This document shows positions 17,318 to 24,930 of a stretch of 64,000 nucleotides of DNA, in pieces. This DNA is from JANQPX01 sp041398025 (GTDB lineage: Bacteria > Pseudomonadota > Alphaproteobacteria > Geminicoccales > Geminicoccaceae). The position numbers were made by a program, and so were the translations under genes. How positions within the stretch are numbered: position 1 is the stretch's first letter; each line of letters starts with the position of its first letter. A model generated the notes under the pieces. The model had not been told where the DNA came from and ran no database searches. It saw only the letters and a list, made by a program, of their open reading frames with translations. The stretch spans positions 124,001 to 188,000 of the forward strand of contig JAWKVM010000015.1 of NCBI GenBank assembly GCA_041398025.1, in the 5' to 3' direction.

Positions 17318-18582
17318 TCGAGCTCAGCCTCGCCTATCTGCGCGAGCGGCCGCTGATCACGGCCCTGAACACCCTGCTGCTGGCGCTCGGAGTCGGTGTG
17401 ATCGTCCTGCTGCTCCTGGTCAGCGAACGCCTGGAGCAGCGCCTGACTCGGGACGCTGCCGGCATCGACCTGGTGATCGGCGCCAAGGGCAGCCCGCTGC
17501 AGCTCATTCTTTCCAGCGTCTATCACGTCGACATTCCCACCGGAAACATCCCCTTCGAGGAGGTCGAGCGCTGGCGCCACCATGATCTGGTCGAGGCGGT
17601 CATCCCGCTTGCGCTCGGCGACAGTCTCGGCAGCTTTCGCATCGTCGGCAGCGAGCCCGCCTATCCCGAGCACTACGGCGCCGAATTCGCCGAAGGCCGC
17701 TACTGGCAGGCGCCGCTGGAGGCGGTGCTGGGTGCAAGCGTCGCCGCCAAGACCGGCCTCGCGGTCGGCGACCGCTTCGCGGGCAATCACGGCCTCGCTC
17801 CCGGCGGCCCCGCCCATGCCGACCACCCCTACACCGTGGTCGGCATCCTCACCCCCACCGGCAGCATCATCGACCGCCTGGTCCTCACCGGCATCGACAG
17901 CATCTGGCGGAGCCACGGGCTCATCGATGACATCGGAGACGGGGACGACGGCCATGGCGACGCGGGCCCCGACGTCGACCACCACGAAGAGGACACGGCC
18001 GCCGAAGCAAGCTCAGGCAAGTCAACGCTCAGCCCACCGGCTGTTACGGCGTTGCTGGTGACGTACAGGACGCCGCTTGCCGCCGTGCAGTTGCCGCCGC
18101 TGGTCAATCGGACGCCGGGCCTGCAGGCGGCGGCGCCCGCCTGGGAGATGGCGCGGCTGCTCGCGCTGATCGGCGTCGGGGTGAACACGCTTCGGGGCTT
18201 CGGCCTGGTGCTGATGGCGGCCGCCGCGCTCAGCCTGTTCGTGGCCCTGACCACGGCCCTGCAGGCGAGACGGCACGACCTCGCCGTGATGCGCACGCTC
18301 GGCGCCTCGCCCGGTACGCTCTGGCGCCAGCTCCTGCTGGAAGGCGCCCTGCTCGCAGCGCTCGGCACCGTTCTCGGTGTCCTTCTCGGCCACGTCGCCG
18401 CCGGCCTGCTCGCCCTCGTCTCGCCCGATGCCGAGGCCCTCGGCCTCCGCAGCCTGCATATCCGCGTCGAGGAGCTCTACGTCGTCGCCCTCGCCCTCCT
18501 GACCGGCCTCGCCGCCGCCATGATCCCCGCCCTTCAGGCCTACCGAACCGACATCGTCCGCCTGCTGGCGTCAGGCCGATAG
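17311..18582 (+). CDS. FtsX/MacB-type ABC permease with His/Asp-rich loop
   Basis: Membrane subunit of the transporter encoded with the preceding ATPase. It has the MacB plan: one helix near the N-terminus (about 12-40), a large periplasmic domain, then three helices in the last 170 residues around VMRTLGASPGTLWRQLLLEGA, the conserved FtsX coupling segment. Odd feature: residues about 206-236 are a low-complexity Asp/His/Gly stretch with several histidines, absent from generic MacB-like permeases and well suited to binding divalent metal. Combined with the DUF3299-like partner this suggests a zinc or similar metal role; the transport direction and substrate are not known. Confidence 0.85.
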   Translation: MLIELSLAYLRERPLITALNTLLLALGVGVIVLLLLVSERLEQRLTRDAAGIDLVIGAKGSPLQLILSSVYHVDIPTGNIPFEEVERWRHHDLVEAVIPLALGDSLGSFRIVGSEPAYPEHYGAEFAEGRYWQAPLEAVLGASVAAKTGLAVGDRFAGNHGLAPGGPAHADHPYTVVGILTPTGSIIDRLVLTGIDSIWRSHGLIDDIGDGDDGHGDAGPDVDHHEEDTAAEASSGKSTLSPPAVTALLVTYRTPLAAVQLPPLVNRTPGLQAAAPAWEMARLLALIGVGVNTLRGFGLVLMAAAALSLFVALTTALQARRHDLAVMRTLGASPGTLWRQLLLEGALLAALGTVLGVLLGHVAAGLLALVSPDAEALGLRSLHIRVEELYVVALALLTGLAAAMIPALQAYRTDIVRLLASGR

Positions 18583-18641
18583 CTGGCCTAAACTCGGTCT
18601 CCGATCCGGCGTCGCGGCCGGAGGTGAACAGGGAGCGGAAC

Positions 18642-19238
18642 GTGAACAGGAAGAAGGCGGCGATGCGACCGTTTCCAGCTTCGGTGCTCTCGATCGTCGC
18701 CTGGCTGGCCCTGATGCCGGCAGTCGCGGCGCAGAATGCAGCGCCCGGCGGCGAGCTGATCGACCCGAAGGACATCCCCTCGGTCCACAACACGCTCTAC
18801 AAGGTGCCGGACGGCGTGGTCAGCTGGGACGTGCTCGGCACCATGGACATCCAGGTCGAGGTGCTGGGGCCCCTGCAGGCCAGAAGCACCGAGACCTTCA
18901 CCGACAGCGTGCGCGCGCTCGACGGCGATACGATCAAGGTCATGGGGTTTCTCTACCCGCTCGAGGGCGGCGTCGGCCACGAGCATTTCCTGCTGACCGC
19001 CTGGCCGCCGAGCTGCCCCTTCTGCCTGCCGGCCGGGCCGACGATGATGGTCGAGACCTTCGCCGCCGAGCCGATCGACTTCACCGAGGGGGCCATCGTC
19101 ATGGCCGGCCGCTTCGAGCTGCTGGAGAACGATCCGAGCGGCTTTTTCTACCGCATGCAGGACGCCGAGCTGGTCGAGCGCTTCGACGACATCCGCTGGC
19201 CCAGCGGCAGCGAGGCGCTGCAGCCTGGACTTCAGTAG
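18642..19238 (+). CDS. DUF3299-like periplasmic protein
   Basis: Exported protein of unknown function, resembling DUF3299. The start chosen is GTG at 18642, which has GGGAG six bases upstream; it gives a signal peptide ending near VAAQ. The mature part has VSWDVLG, then DTIKVMGFLYPLE and LLTAWPPSCPFCLPAGPTMMVE, the last with a Cys-x-x-Cys pair plus a histidine-glutamate-histidine cluster (GHEHF) just before it, a plausible metal site. It is 59 bases behind the FtsX-type permease and most likely belongs to the same operon, perhaps as a periplasmic metal-binding partner. Confidence 0.72.
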   Translation: MNRKKAAMRPFPASVLSIVAWLALMPAVAAQNAAPGGELIDPKDIPSVHNTLYKVPDGVVSWDVLGTMDIQVEVLGPLQARSTETFTDSVRALDGDTIKVMGFLYPLEGGVGHEHFLLTAWPPSCPFCLPAGPTMMVETFAAEPIDFTEGAIVMAGRFELLENDPSGFFYRMQDAELVERFDDIRWPSGSEALQPGLQ

Positions 19239-19245
19239 GTTTCCG

Positions 19246-19677
19246 CTAGGCGAGGTCTTGTTCCATGATCGCACGCATGGCGTCGGTCGGCGCGGTCGAG
19301 CGGCGTGCCTTCAGGTCGAAAAAAACGTTGACGCAGCGGCTGGTGGCGAGGCACTGGCCGTCGCGGAAGACGCCGAAGCCGGAGCGCATCGAGCTGTTGC
19401 CGATGCCGAGCAGCCTCGCGCCCACCTCGACCTCGCCGGGAAAGGTGGTTTCCTTCAGAAAGTCGATGCTGAGATTGACCAGGGCGGTGTCGATGCCCTC
19501 GGGCGCAGCCTCGAGATAGCGCCGGATGAGCATGACGCGCGCGACCTCGATCCAGGCGGCGTAGATGCAGTTGTTGACATGGCCGAGCGGATCCTCGTCG
19601 GTGCTGCGGACGGTGATCCGCTGCCAGTGACGAAACATCTCGCGGTCGGTGAGATCGAGGCCGTCGCCGGCGTTCAA
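19246..19677 (-). CDS. Hotdog-fold acyl-CoA thioesterase
   Basis: Small 4-hydroxybenzoyl-CoA thioesterase-type hotdog protein, 143 residues. The family's catalytic aspartate region appears as STDEDPLGHVNNCIYAAWIEVAR (the usual D-x-x-GHVNN core). A long beta segment follows: SIDFLKETTFPGEVEVGARL. The TTG at 19677 has GAGGACA upstream, directly after the pgeF stop, so it is the second gene of that operon. The acyl-CoA substrate cannot be read from sequence; YbgC-like Tol-Pal-associated proteins are an alternative but there is no tol cluster here. Confidence 0.85.
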   Translation of the reverse strand: MNAGDGLDLTDREMFRHWQRITVRSTDEDPLGHVNNCIYAAWIEVARVMLIRRYLEAAPEGIDTALVNLSIDFLKETTFPGEVEVGARLLGIGNSSMRSGFGVFRDGQCLATSRCVNVFFDLKARRSTAPTDAMRAIMEQDLA

Positions 19678-19687
19678 AATGCTGTCC

Positions 19688-20488
19688 TCATACGGTCTCC
19701 ATCAAGCCGATGGCCGAGAGCAGCAGGCCGAATTTGTCCTCACCGCGCCTGCGCGATCGGCGCGCGCTGAAAAAACGCTGCTCGTCGGCAAACGTATCCT
19801 CGGGCAGGGCTTCGACGTTTTCAAGGCCGAGCCTTTCGAGCCGCCTCCGGACATAGGCCTTGAGATCGAACAGAGAGCGGTCGCTGCCGGCAACCGGCGT
19901 GAACAGGTCGAGCCCGCCTGGATCCGCATCGGCGAACGCGGCATGCATGTCGGGCCCGACCTCATAGGAGAGCTTGGCGATGCAGGGCCCGACAGCAGCG
20001 ACGATCCGCCTCCTCGCGGCGCCGAGATCGAGCATCGCCTGAACCAGGCTGTCCGTGATCCCGGCGAGCGCGCCCCGCCAGCCGGCATGAGCGGCACCGA
20101 TGACGCCGGCGTCGCGATCGGCCAGGAGAACGGGGGCGCAATCCGCCGTGAGCACGCCGAGCACGATGCCCGGACGATCGGTCACCAGCGCATCCGCCTC
20201 GATTGCGGAAGGGCCGGGCGCCGGCGCCTGAACCCGATGCACTGCCGTGCCATGCACCTGCTTCACCGTGGTCAGCCATCCCGCCGGCACGCCCAGCTTT
20301 TCCATGGCGATCGAGCGGTTGGCCAGCACCAGACGTTCGTCGTCGCCGCTGCTGAACCCGCAATTCAAGAAGGCGTTGACCCCCTGGCTCACCCCGCGAT
20401 CGCGGGTGAAGAATCCGTGGCGAAGCCTGCCGGGAGCGTCGAGATTGGCGGCGGTCAGCATCATTGTCCGGTCCATGGAATGGTGCAC
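19688..20488 (-). CDS. pgeF: Purine nucleoside phosphorylase/polyphenol oxidase family protein (YfiH/PgeF)
   Basis: YfiH family (formerly DUF152). Members have been linked to purine nucleoside phosphorylase/adenosine deaminase activity and to removing misincorporated serine from peptidoglycan (PgeF). Diagnostic blocks are all present: GFFTRDRGVS, KQVHGTAV (His), LTADCAPVLLAD (Cys) and GAAHAGWRGALAGI (His), the metal-binding His-Cys-His set. The length of about 266 residues is normal. Several in-frame starts lie in the first ten codons, so the exact start is open. It precedes the thioesterase gene by ten bases. Confidence 0.88.
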   Translation of the reverse strand: MHHSMDRTMMLTAANLDAPGRLRHGFFTRDRGVSQGVNAFLNCGFSSGDDERLVLANRSIAMEKLGVPAGWLTTVKQVHGTAVHRVQAPAPGPSAIEADALVTDRPGIVLGVLTADCAPVLLADRDAGVIGAAHAGWRGALAGITDSLVQAMLDLGAARRRIVAAVGPCIAKLSYEVGPDMHAAFADADPGGLDLFTPVAGSDRSLFDLKAYVRRRLERLGLENVEALPEDTFADEQRFFSARRSRRRGEDKFGLLLSAIGLMETV

Positions 20489-20639
20489 AAGAGGCGGGTC
20501 GGCGCGCCGTTAAACCGCATTCCACCGCCGAAATCCAGCGCCTGTGTCACGTCAGGCGCGCGGCGATCGCTCTTGTGGCGGCCGCGCGCCAGGGCCTATC
20601 ATGGCGCCTCGGCCGACCGCGGCGTCGAGGGAGTGCGGC

Positions 20640-21686
20640 ATGGAAGCCCTGGTTCTCGAGCGAAAAGACGAGCTCAGCCTTCGCGACTTTCCGATCGAGC
20701 GCGCCGAGGAGCGCCTGGGGCCCCACGACGTGCGCATCCGGCTGCGCACGGTCGGCGTCTGCGGCAGCGACGTGCACTACTACACCCACGGCGCGATCGG
20801 TCCCTTCGTGGTACGTGAGCCGATGATCCTGGGGCACGAGGCCTCGGGCGAGATCGTCGAAGTCGGCAGCGAGGTCACCGGGCTCGGGACCGGCGACCGG
20901 GTATGCATGGAGCCGGGCATCCCCGATCCGAACAGCCGTGCTGCCAGGCTCGGCCTCTACAATCTCGATCCGGCCGTCCGGTTCTGGGCGACGCCGCCGG
21001 TGCATGGCATCCTTCGGCCGACCTGCGTGCATCCCGCCGCCTACACCTTCAAGCTGCCGGACGAGGTCGACGACGATGCCGGCGCCATGGTCGAGCCGCT
21101 TGCGGTCGGCGTGCATGCCGCGACCAAGGCGAAGATCCAGCCGGGCGATGTCGCGGTGGTGACCGGCGCCGGGCCGATCGGCATGGTCACGGTGCTGGCC
21201 GCCCTCGCCGCCGGCTGCGCGCGCGTGATCGTCTCGGACGTGCAGGAGCCGAAGCTCGAGATCGCGGCGAAGCTCGGCGCGATGACGCCGGTGAACGTCA
21301 GGAGCCAGAACCTCGCCGATGTGGTCGCCAGGGAGACCGACGGCTGGGGCGCCGACGTGGTCTTCGAAGCCTCGGGCGCCGAAGCGGCTGCCGCGGGTGT
21401 CTTCACGCTGCTGCGGCCCGGCGGCTGCGTGGTGTTCGTCGGCCTGCCGCTCGGGCCCATCGCCTATGACGTGGTCGGCGCCTCGGTGAAGGAAGCGCGG
21501 GTCGAACATGTGTTCCGCTACGCCCACGTCTATCCGCGCTCGGTCGCGATGCTGGCGAGCGGGGCGATCGACGTCAGCCCGCTGATCACCGATCATTTCG
21601 CCTTTGCCGACAGCATCGAGGCGTTCGACTTCGCCAAGGCCATGCCGGCCAGTTCCGTCAAAGTGCAGATCAGAATGCCGGCGTAG
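20640..21686 (+). CDS. Zinc-dependent polyol dehydrogenase (xylitol/sorbitol dehydrogenase-like)
   Basis: Medium-chain dehydrogenase, 348 residues from the ATG at 20640. Catalytic-zinc residues are visible in GVCGSDVHYY (Cys about 39) and GHEASGEIVEVG (His-Glu about 63-64). The Rossmann motif is VVTGAGPIGMV near 175. The four-cysteine structural zinc lobe of classical alcohol dehydrogenases is missing, and PGIPDPNSRAARLGLYNL is present instead, as in the sorbitol/xylitol dehydrogenase branch. NAD use is inferred from an acidic residue after the second Rossmann strand (VSDVQEPKLE). It stands alone between pgeF (divergent) and the TAXI-type gene. Confidence 0.88.
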   Translation: MEALVLERKDELSLRDFPIERAEERLGPHDVRIRLRTVGVCGSDVHYYTHGAIGPFVVREPMILGHEASGEIVEVGSEVTGLGTGDRVCMEPGIPDPNSRAARLGLYNLDPAVRFWATPPVHGILRPTCVHPAAYTFKLPDEVDDDAGAMVEPLAVGVHAATKAKIQPGDVAVVTGAGPIGMVTVLAALAAGCARVIVSDVQEPKLEIAAKLGAMTPVNVRSQNLADVVARETDGWGADVVFEASGAEAAAAGVFTLLRPGGCVVFVGLPLGPIAYDVVGASVKEARVEHVFRYAHVYPRSVAMLASGAIDVSPLITDHFAFADSIEAFDFAKAMPASSVKVQIRMPA

Positions 21687-21989
21687 CGATTGAAACGCTG
21701 TCCGCCATGGCACGACGATGGCGCAAAACCTGCACCTGCGCCTGCCACCAGTTCATTTCGACCACGAGTGGATGGAAAATTCGTTAGGGTTAACTTTTCC
21801 TTCACATTTCAGCATTAGGCTTGCAGAACTGTTCCCGTGCTATGCGAAAAATAACTACATTGCGGAAGCTTAGGGCTATCAAACCGGGGAAGGATGATCG
21901 CTGCACGCAGCCGACAGCCTTTGGAGATGAGTGCCGGCTGTAGCCATGCTGCTGTTGCCAACTATCGATGCGCTGAAAACTGGGGATTC
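21687..21989. other. Intergenic region before the TAXI-like gene
   Basis: About 300 bases without a convincing gene. It is less GC-rich than its surroundings (around 21770-21870), consistent with a promoter for the gene that begins at 21990. I see no clear operator or terminator. Confidence 0.4.
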
Positions 21990-24002
21990 ATGAAACAGGG
22001 TCTGAACATGCCCTTCGGACCGATGAGTCGACGAATGGCGTGGGTTGCGGCTGTTTGCTGTCTGCTGCTGGCACAGACGGCCGTTCTGGCACAGCCCGCC
22101 GACCGGCAAGTCTACAGTCTCGGCACCGCGACTACGGAAGGCGTGTCCCATCCGATCGGCGTCACCCTTGCCGCCCTCATCAAGCTGAAACTGCTGCCCC
22201 GGGCCAATATCGACCTGGACGCCAGAAATACCGAGGGATCACGGAGCAACGCCCTTCAGCTGCGCGAGGCCAAGCTCGACTTTGCCATTCTCAGCAGCTT
22301 CGATGCCTATCATGCCGCTCGCGGAACCGGCCCATTCGCGGATGCCGGCCCCGACGAGACATTGCGATTTCTGACCAATCTTTGGACCAGCGCCTTCTAT
22401 TTCGTGACCCGCAACGACCTGGCGCCCACGGGCGGGTTCGACGATTTCCTGAATCTCAAGGGGCGCCCTGTCGCCCTTGGCGCCGTCGGTTCCGATCTGA
22501 GGAACCAGGCCGACGCGCTGTTCGCCGAGTTCGATGTGGACATCGACGCCTCCTATCGTCTGGAGGATCTGCCTGCCCAGGACGCGGCGCAAGCCTTCCT
22601 GGACGGTGACATCGATGGATTCCTGCTGGTGGATGATCGCCAGGGTGCCGACATCGACGGCTTTCTCGACAGAGCCGGGGACCAGGCTGTCGTCCTGGTG
22701 ATGAGCGACGCGCAGCTTGGCGCCATCGAGCGTGGGGGTGCGCAGCCCTGGACGCGGGCCGTCGTTCCGGCCAACACCCTTCGCGGACAGCCGGAGGAGC
22801 AGTCGACCATCGGGCTTCGCTATCTGCTCGCGACCAGTGAGCGGGTGTCCGAAGAGGCCGTCTATCAAATCACCAAAACCATCTTCGACAACCTTCCCTT
22901 TCTTCAGGAAATGCACGCCGCGACCGTCGGCATCGGTCTGGAGACCGCCCTCGATCAACTGTCTCTGCCCGTGCATGCCGGCGCCGCCGACTACTATACC
23001 GAAGTGGGGATCACCCTTCCCGAGCCTGAGCCGATCCGAATCAGCACGCTGAGCAAAACGCCTTTTCTCAAGCGGTACGACACCGCTCTGCACGCGCGTG
23101 AGCAGCTCAGCGACAGCGCCTTCACCATGATCGGCGGCGGCGAAGGCGAAACGGTGACGCGCATGATCAGCGAACTCGCGGACAGCTTCGACGACAGCGA
23201 CGTTCGGGTCCAGGGCATCATCACGCCGAGACCTGCCGAAAACATCGCCGACATCCTGTATGCGCGCGGCGTGGACAGCGCCATCGTACCGCTCAGCATC
23301 CTGAACTACGCGCGCGAGCAGAATGTCTACCCGGATCTGGCGAGGAAGATCGCCTATGCGACCGAGTTGTTCACCGAGGAAGTCCACCTCGTCGTGCGCG
23401 ACGGCATCGACAAGATCGAGGATCTGATCGATCAGCCGGTCAGTCTCGGCCCTCCTGGCAGCATTTCCGAATTCACCGCGGCCTTCCTGCTGGACAAGCT
23501 GAATCTGCCTGTCGAGCCTACCCATGACGATCCTCGGACCGCGCTCGCACGTCTTGCCGAAGGTGATCTGGCGGGCGTTTTCCTCGTTTCGGGAAAACCC
23601 ATGCCGCTGCTTGCCGAGATTCCTGCCGACGCCGGCCTTCGGCTTCTCCCGGTGCCGACGCTCGAAGGCGAAGCCTATCGTCCGGCGACGCTCTCGGCGG
23701 CCGACTATCCCAATCTTCTGGCAGACGGCGCAGAGATCGAGACGTTCGCTTTGCGCACCCTCCTTCTCGGCTACAACTGGCCGGCCGACAACCCGCGCTT
23801 TCTCGCCCTCTCGACCTTCACCGACAGGTTTTTCCAGCATCTGCCGATCATGCAGGAGGCGGATCGGGGGTTTCACGCCAAATGGCGGGAGATCGACCCT
23901 CAGCGCAGCATCGAAGGGTGGGTGCGATCGCCGGCGGCTGTCCGCTCGCTGCAGGGGCGGAACGGCAATGCGCCCGTCACGCCGCTCCGTTCGGACGGCT
24001 GA
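21990..24002 (+). CDS. Exported protein with two tandem TAXI/TRAP-type substrate-binding domains
   Basis: The ATG at 21990, preceded by TGGGGA, begins a signal peptide (AWVAAVCCLLLAQTAVLA, cleavage near AQPA). The mature protein contains two binding-protein-like halves. Residues about 38-350 begin YSLGTATTEGVSHPIGVTLA and contain ALQLREAKLDFAILSS. Residues about 370-600 begin FTMIGGGEGETVTRMISEL and contain ILYARGVDSAIVPLSILNYA. Each has the TAXI-type arrangement (glycine-rich first strand, mid-domain D-x-A-I/V, then GPPGS or ALGAVGS). A single TAXI receptor is about 320 residues, so 670 residues implies a fused duplication. No TRAP permease genes adjoin, so it may be a sensor or scavenger rather than a transporter receptor. 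It lies beside the T3SS block and converges on it. Confidence 0.7.
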   Translation: MKQGLNMPFGPMSRRMAWVAAVCCLLLAQTAVLAQPADRQVYSLGTATTEGVSHPIGVTLAALIKLKLLPRANIDLDARNTEGSRSNALQLREAKLDFAILSSFDAYHAARGTGPFADAGPDETLRFLTNLWTSAFYFVTRNDLAPTGGFDDFLNLKGRPVALGAVGSDLRNQADALFAEFDVDIDASYRLEDLPAQDAAQAFLDGDIDGFLLVDDRQGADIDGFLDRAGDQAVVLVMSDAQLGAIERGGAQPWTRAVVPANTLRGQPEEQSTIGLRYLLATSERVSEEAVYQITKTIFDNLPFLQEMHAATVGIGLETALDQLSLPVHAGAADYYTEVGITLPEPEPIRISTLSKTPFLKRYDTALHAREQLSDSAFTMIGGGEGETVTRMISELADSFDDSDVRVQGIITPRPAENIADILYARGVDSAIVPLSILNYAREQNVYPDLARKIAYATELFTEEVHLVVRDGIDKIEDLIDQPVSLGPPGSISEFTAAFLLDKLNLPVEPTHDDPRTALARLAEGDLAGVFLVSGKPMPLLAEIPADAGLRLLPVPTLEGEAYRPATLSAADYPNLLADGAEIETFALRTLLLGYNWPADNPRFLALSTFTDRFFQHLPIMQEADRGFHAKWREIDPQRSIEGWVRSPAAVRSLQGRNGNAPVTPLRSDG

Positions 24003-24039
24003 AGAGCAGCACCGGGGACAGCCGAGACCGGGGAAGTCT

Positions 24040-24930
24040 TCAGGAGAGACCGATGGCGCGTGCGCGGTCGGCACCGTTCGACAGCTGTCGTACGGACGCT
24101 GCCTGCGCCATGACGTCCTGCGTCTCCTTCTCGCCGAGCAGCCGAAGGCCTGTCGCCACCGCGTCGCGATCCTGACCGGCGAGCGCCAGAACGAGAACCA
24201 GATTGCGGTGATGCGAACGGCGGGCTTCGAGCGCGTCGGTGACGTCGATCATGAGATTGATCGCTTCGACATGACGGTCGTAGAAGGCGTAGGACAGAGC
24301 GAGATTGCTTTTGAGGTCCAGGTCGTCGGGCACGACCTCCAGCCCGGCGGTATAGATGGCCACCGCCTGGTCGTGACGCCCCGCAATGTCGAGGGCGGCA
24401 CCGAGGGCGGCGTAGCGCACCGTGTCCGAACCCTTTCCTGGATTCACCAGCTCCTGCAGATATTGAATGCTCTTGTCGATCTGACCGAGCGAAAGATAGG
24501 CGACACCGAGACCGAGAAGGGCATCCGGGTTCTCCGGATCACGTGAGAGGGCGCGGCGAAAGGCGCCGGCCGCGCGCTCGTTCGCGCCGGCTTCCTGAAG
24601 CGCCCGACCGAGCAGGACGAGTTCCCGCGCATCCTCGGAGCTGGCTGCCGCGCGCTGGTAAAGCGCGATCGCCGTGGTCAGCTCGCCGCGCTCGTGCAGT
24701 CCGTCGGCGAGGCGAACCAGCGATGCGACGTCCTGGCTCTCGGCCACCGGCTCCACCGGCCGGGTCACCTTCGACTGATCGCCGGCGCACGCGCCGAGGC
24801 CGAGCGTGAGCAGGACGGCAGGAGCGAGCGAACGCCACGCCCTCGATGCCGTCAGCCGGCCTGATTCAGGTGAAGGCAGAACGTGTCCCATCGGCATGAG
24901 CATCCCCGGCATCCTTATCTTCGTCTTCAT
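24040..24930 (-). CDS. TPR lipoprotein at the end of the sctD-X-Y-V operon
   Basis: The start at 24930 overlaps the sctV stop (TGATG), so translation is coupled. A lipobox (LGLGAC, Cys48) follows a hydrophobic segment, so the protein is probably membrane-anchored in the periplasm. The rest (296 residues in all) is a chain of tetratricopeptide repeats such as ELVLLGRALQEAGANERAAGAFRRAL and ALLGLGVAYLSLGQIDKSIQYL. Its placement immediately after sctV resembles the TPR gene behind rhcV in rhizobial T3SS clusters (y4yS, from memory). A pilotin-like or assembly role is inferred. TadD-like proteins are the nearest general match. Confidence 0.8.
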   Translation of the reverse strand: MKTKIRMPGMLMPMGHVLPSPESGRLTASRAWRSLAPAVLLTLGLGACAGDQSKVTRPVEPVAESQDVASLVRLADGLHERGELTTAIALYQRAAASSEDARELVLLGRALQEAGANERAAGAFRRALSRDPENPDALLGLGVAYLSLGQIDKSIQYLQELVNPGKGSDTVRYAALGAALDIAGRHDQAVAIYTAGLEVVPDDLDLKSNLALSYAFYDRHVEAINLMIDVTDALEARRSHHRNLVLVLALAGQDRDAVATGLRLLGEKETQDVMAQAASVRQLSNGADRARAIGLS

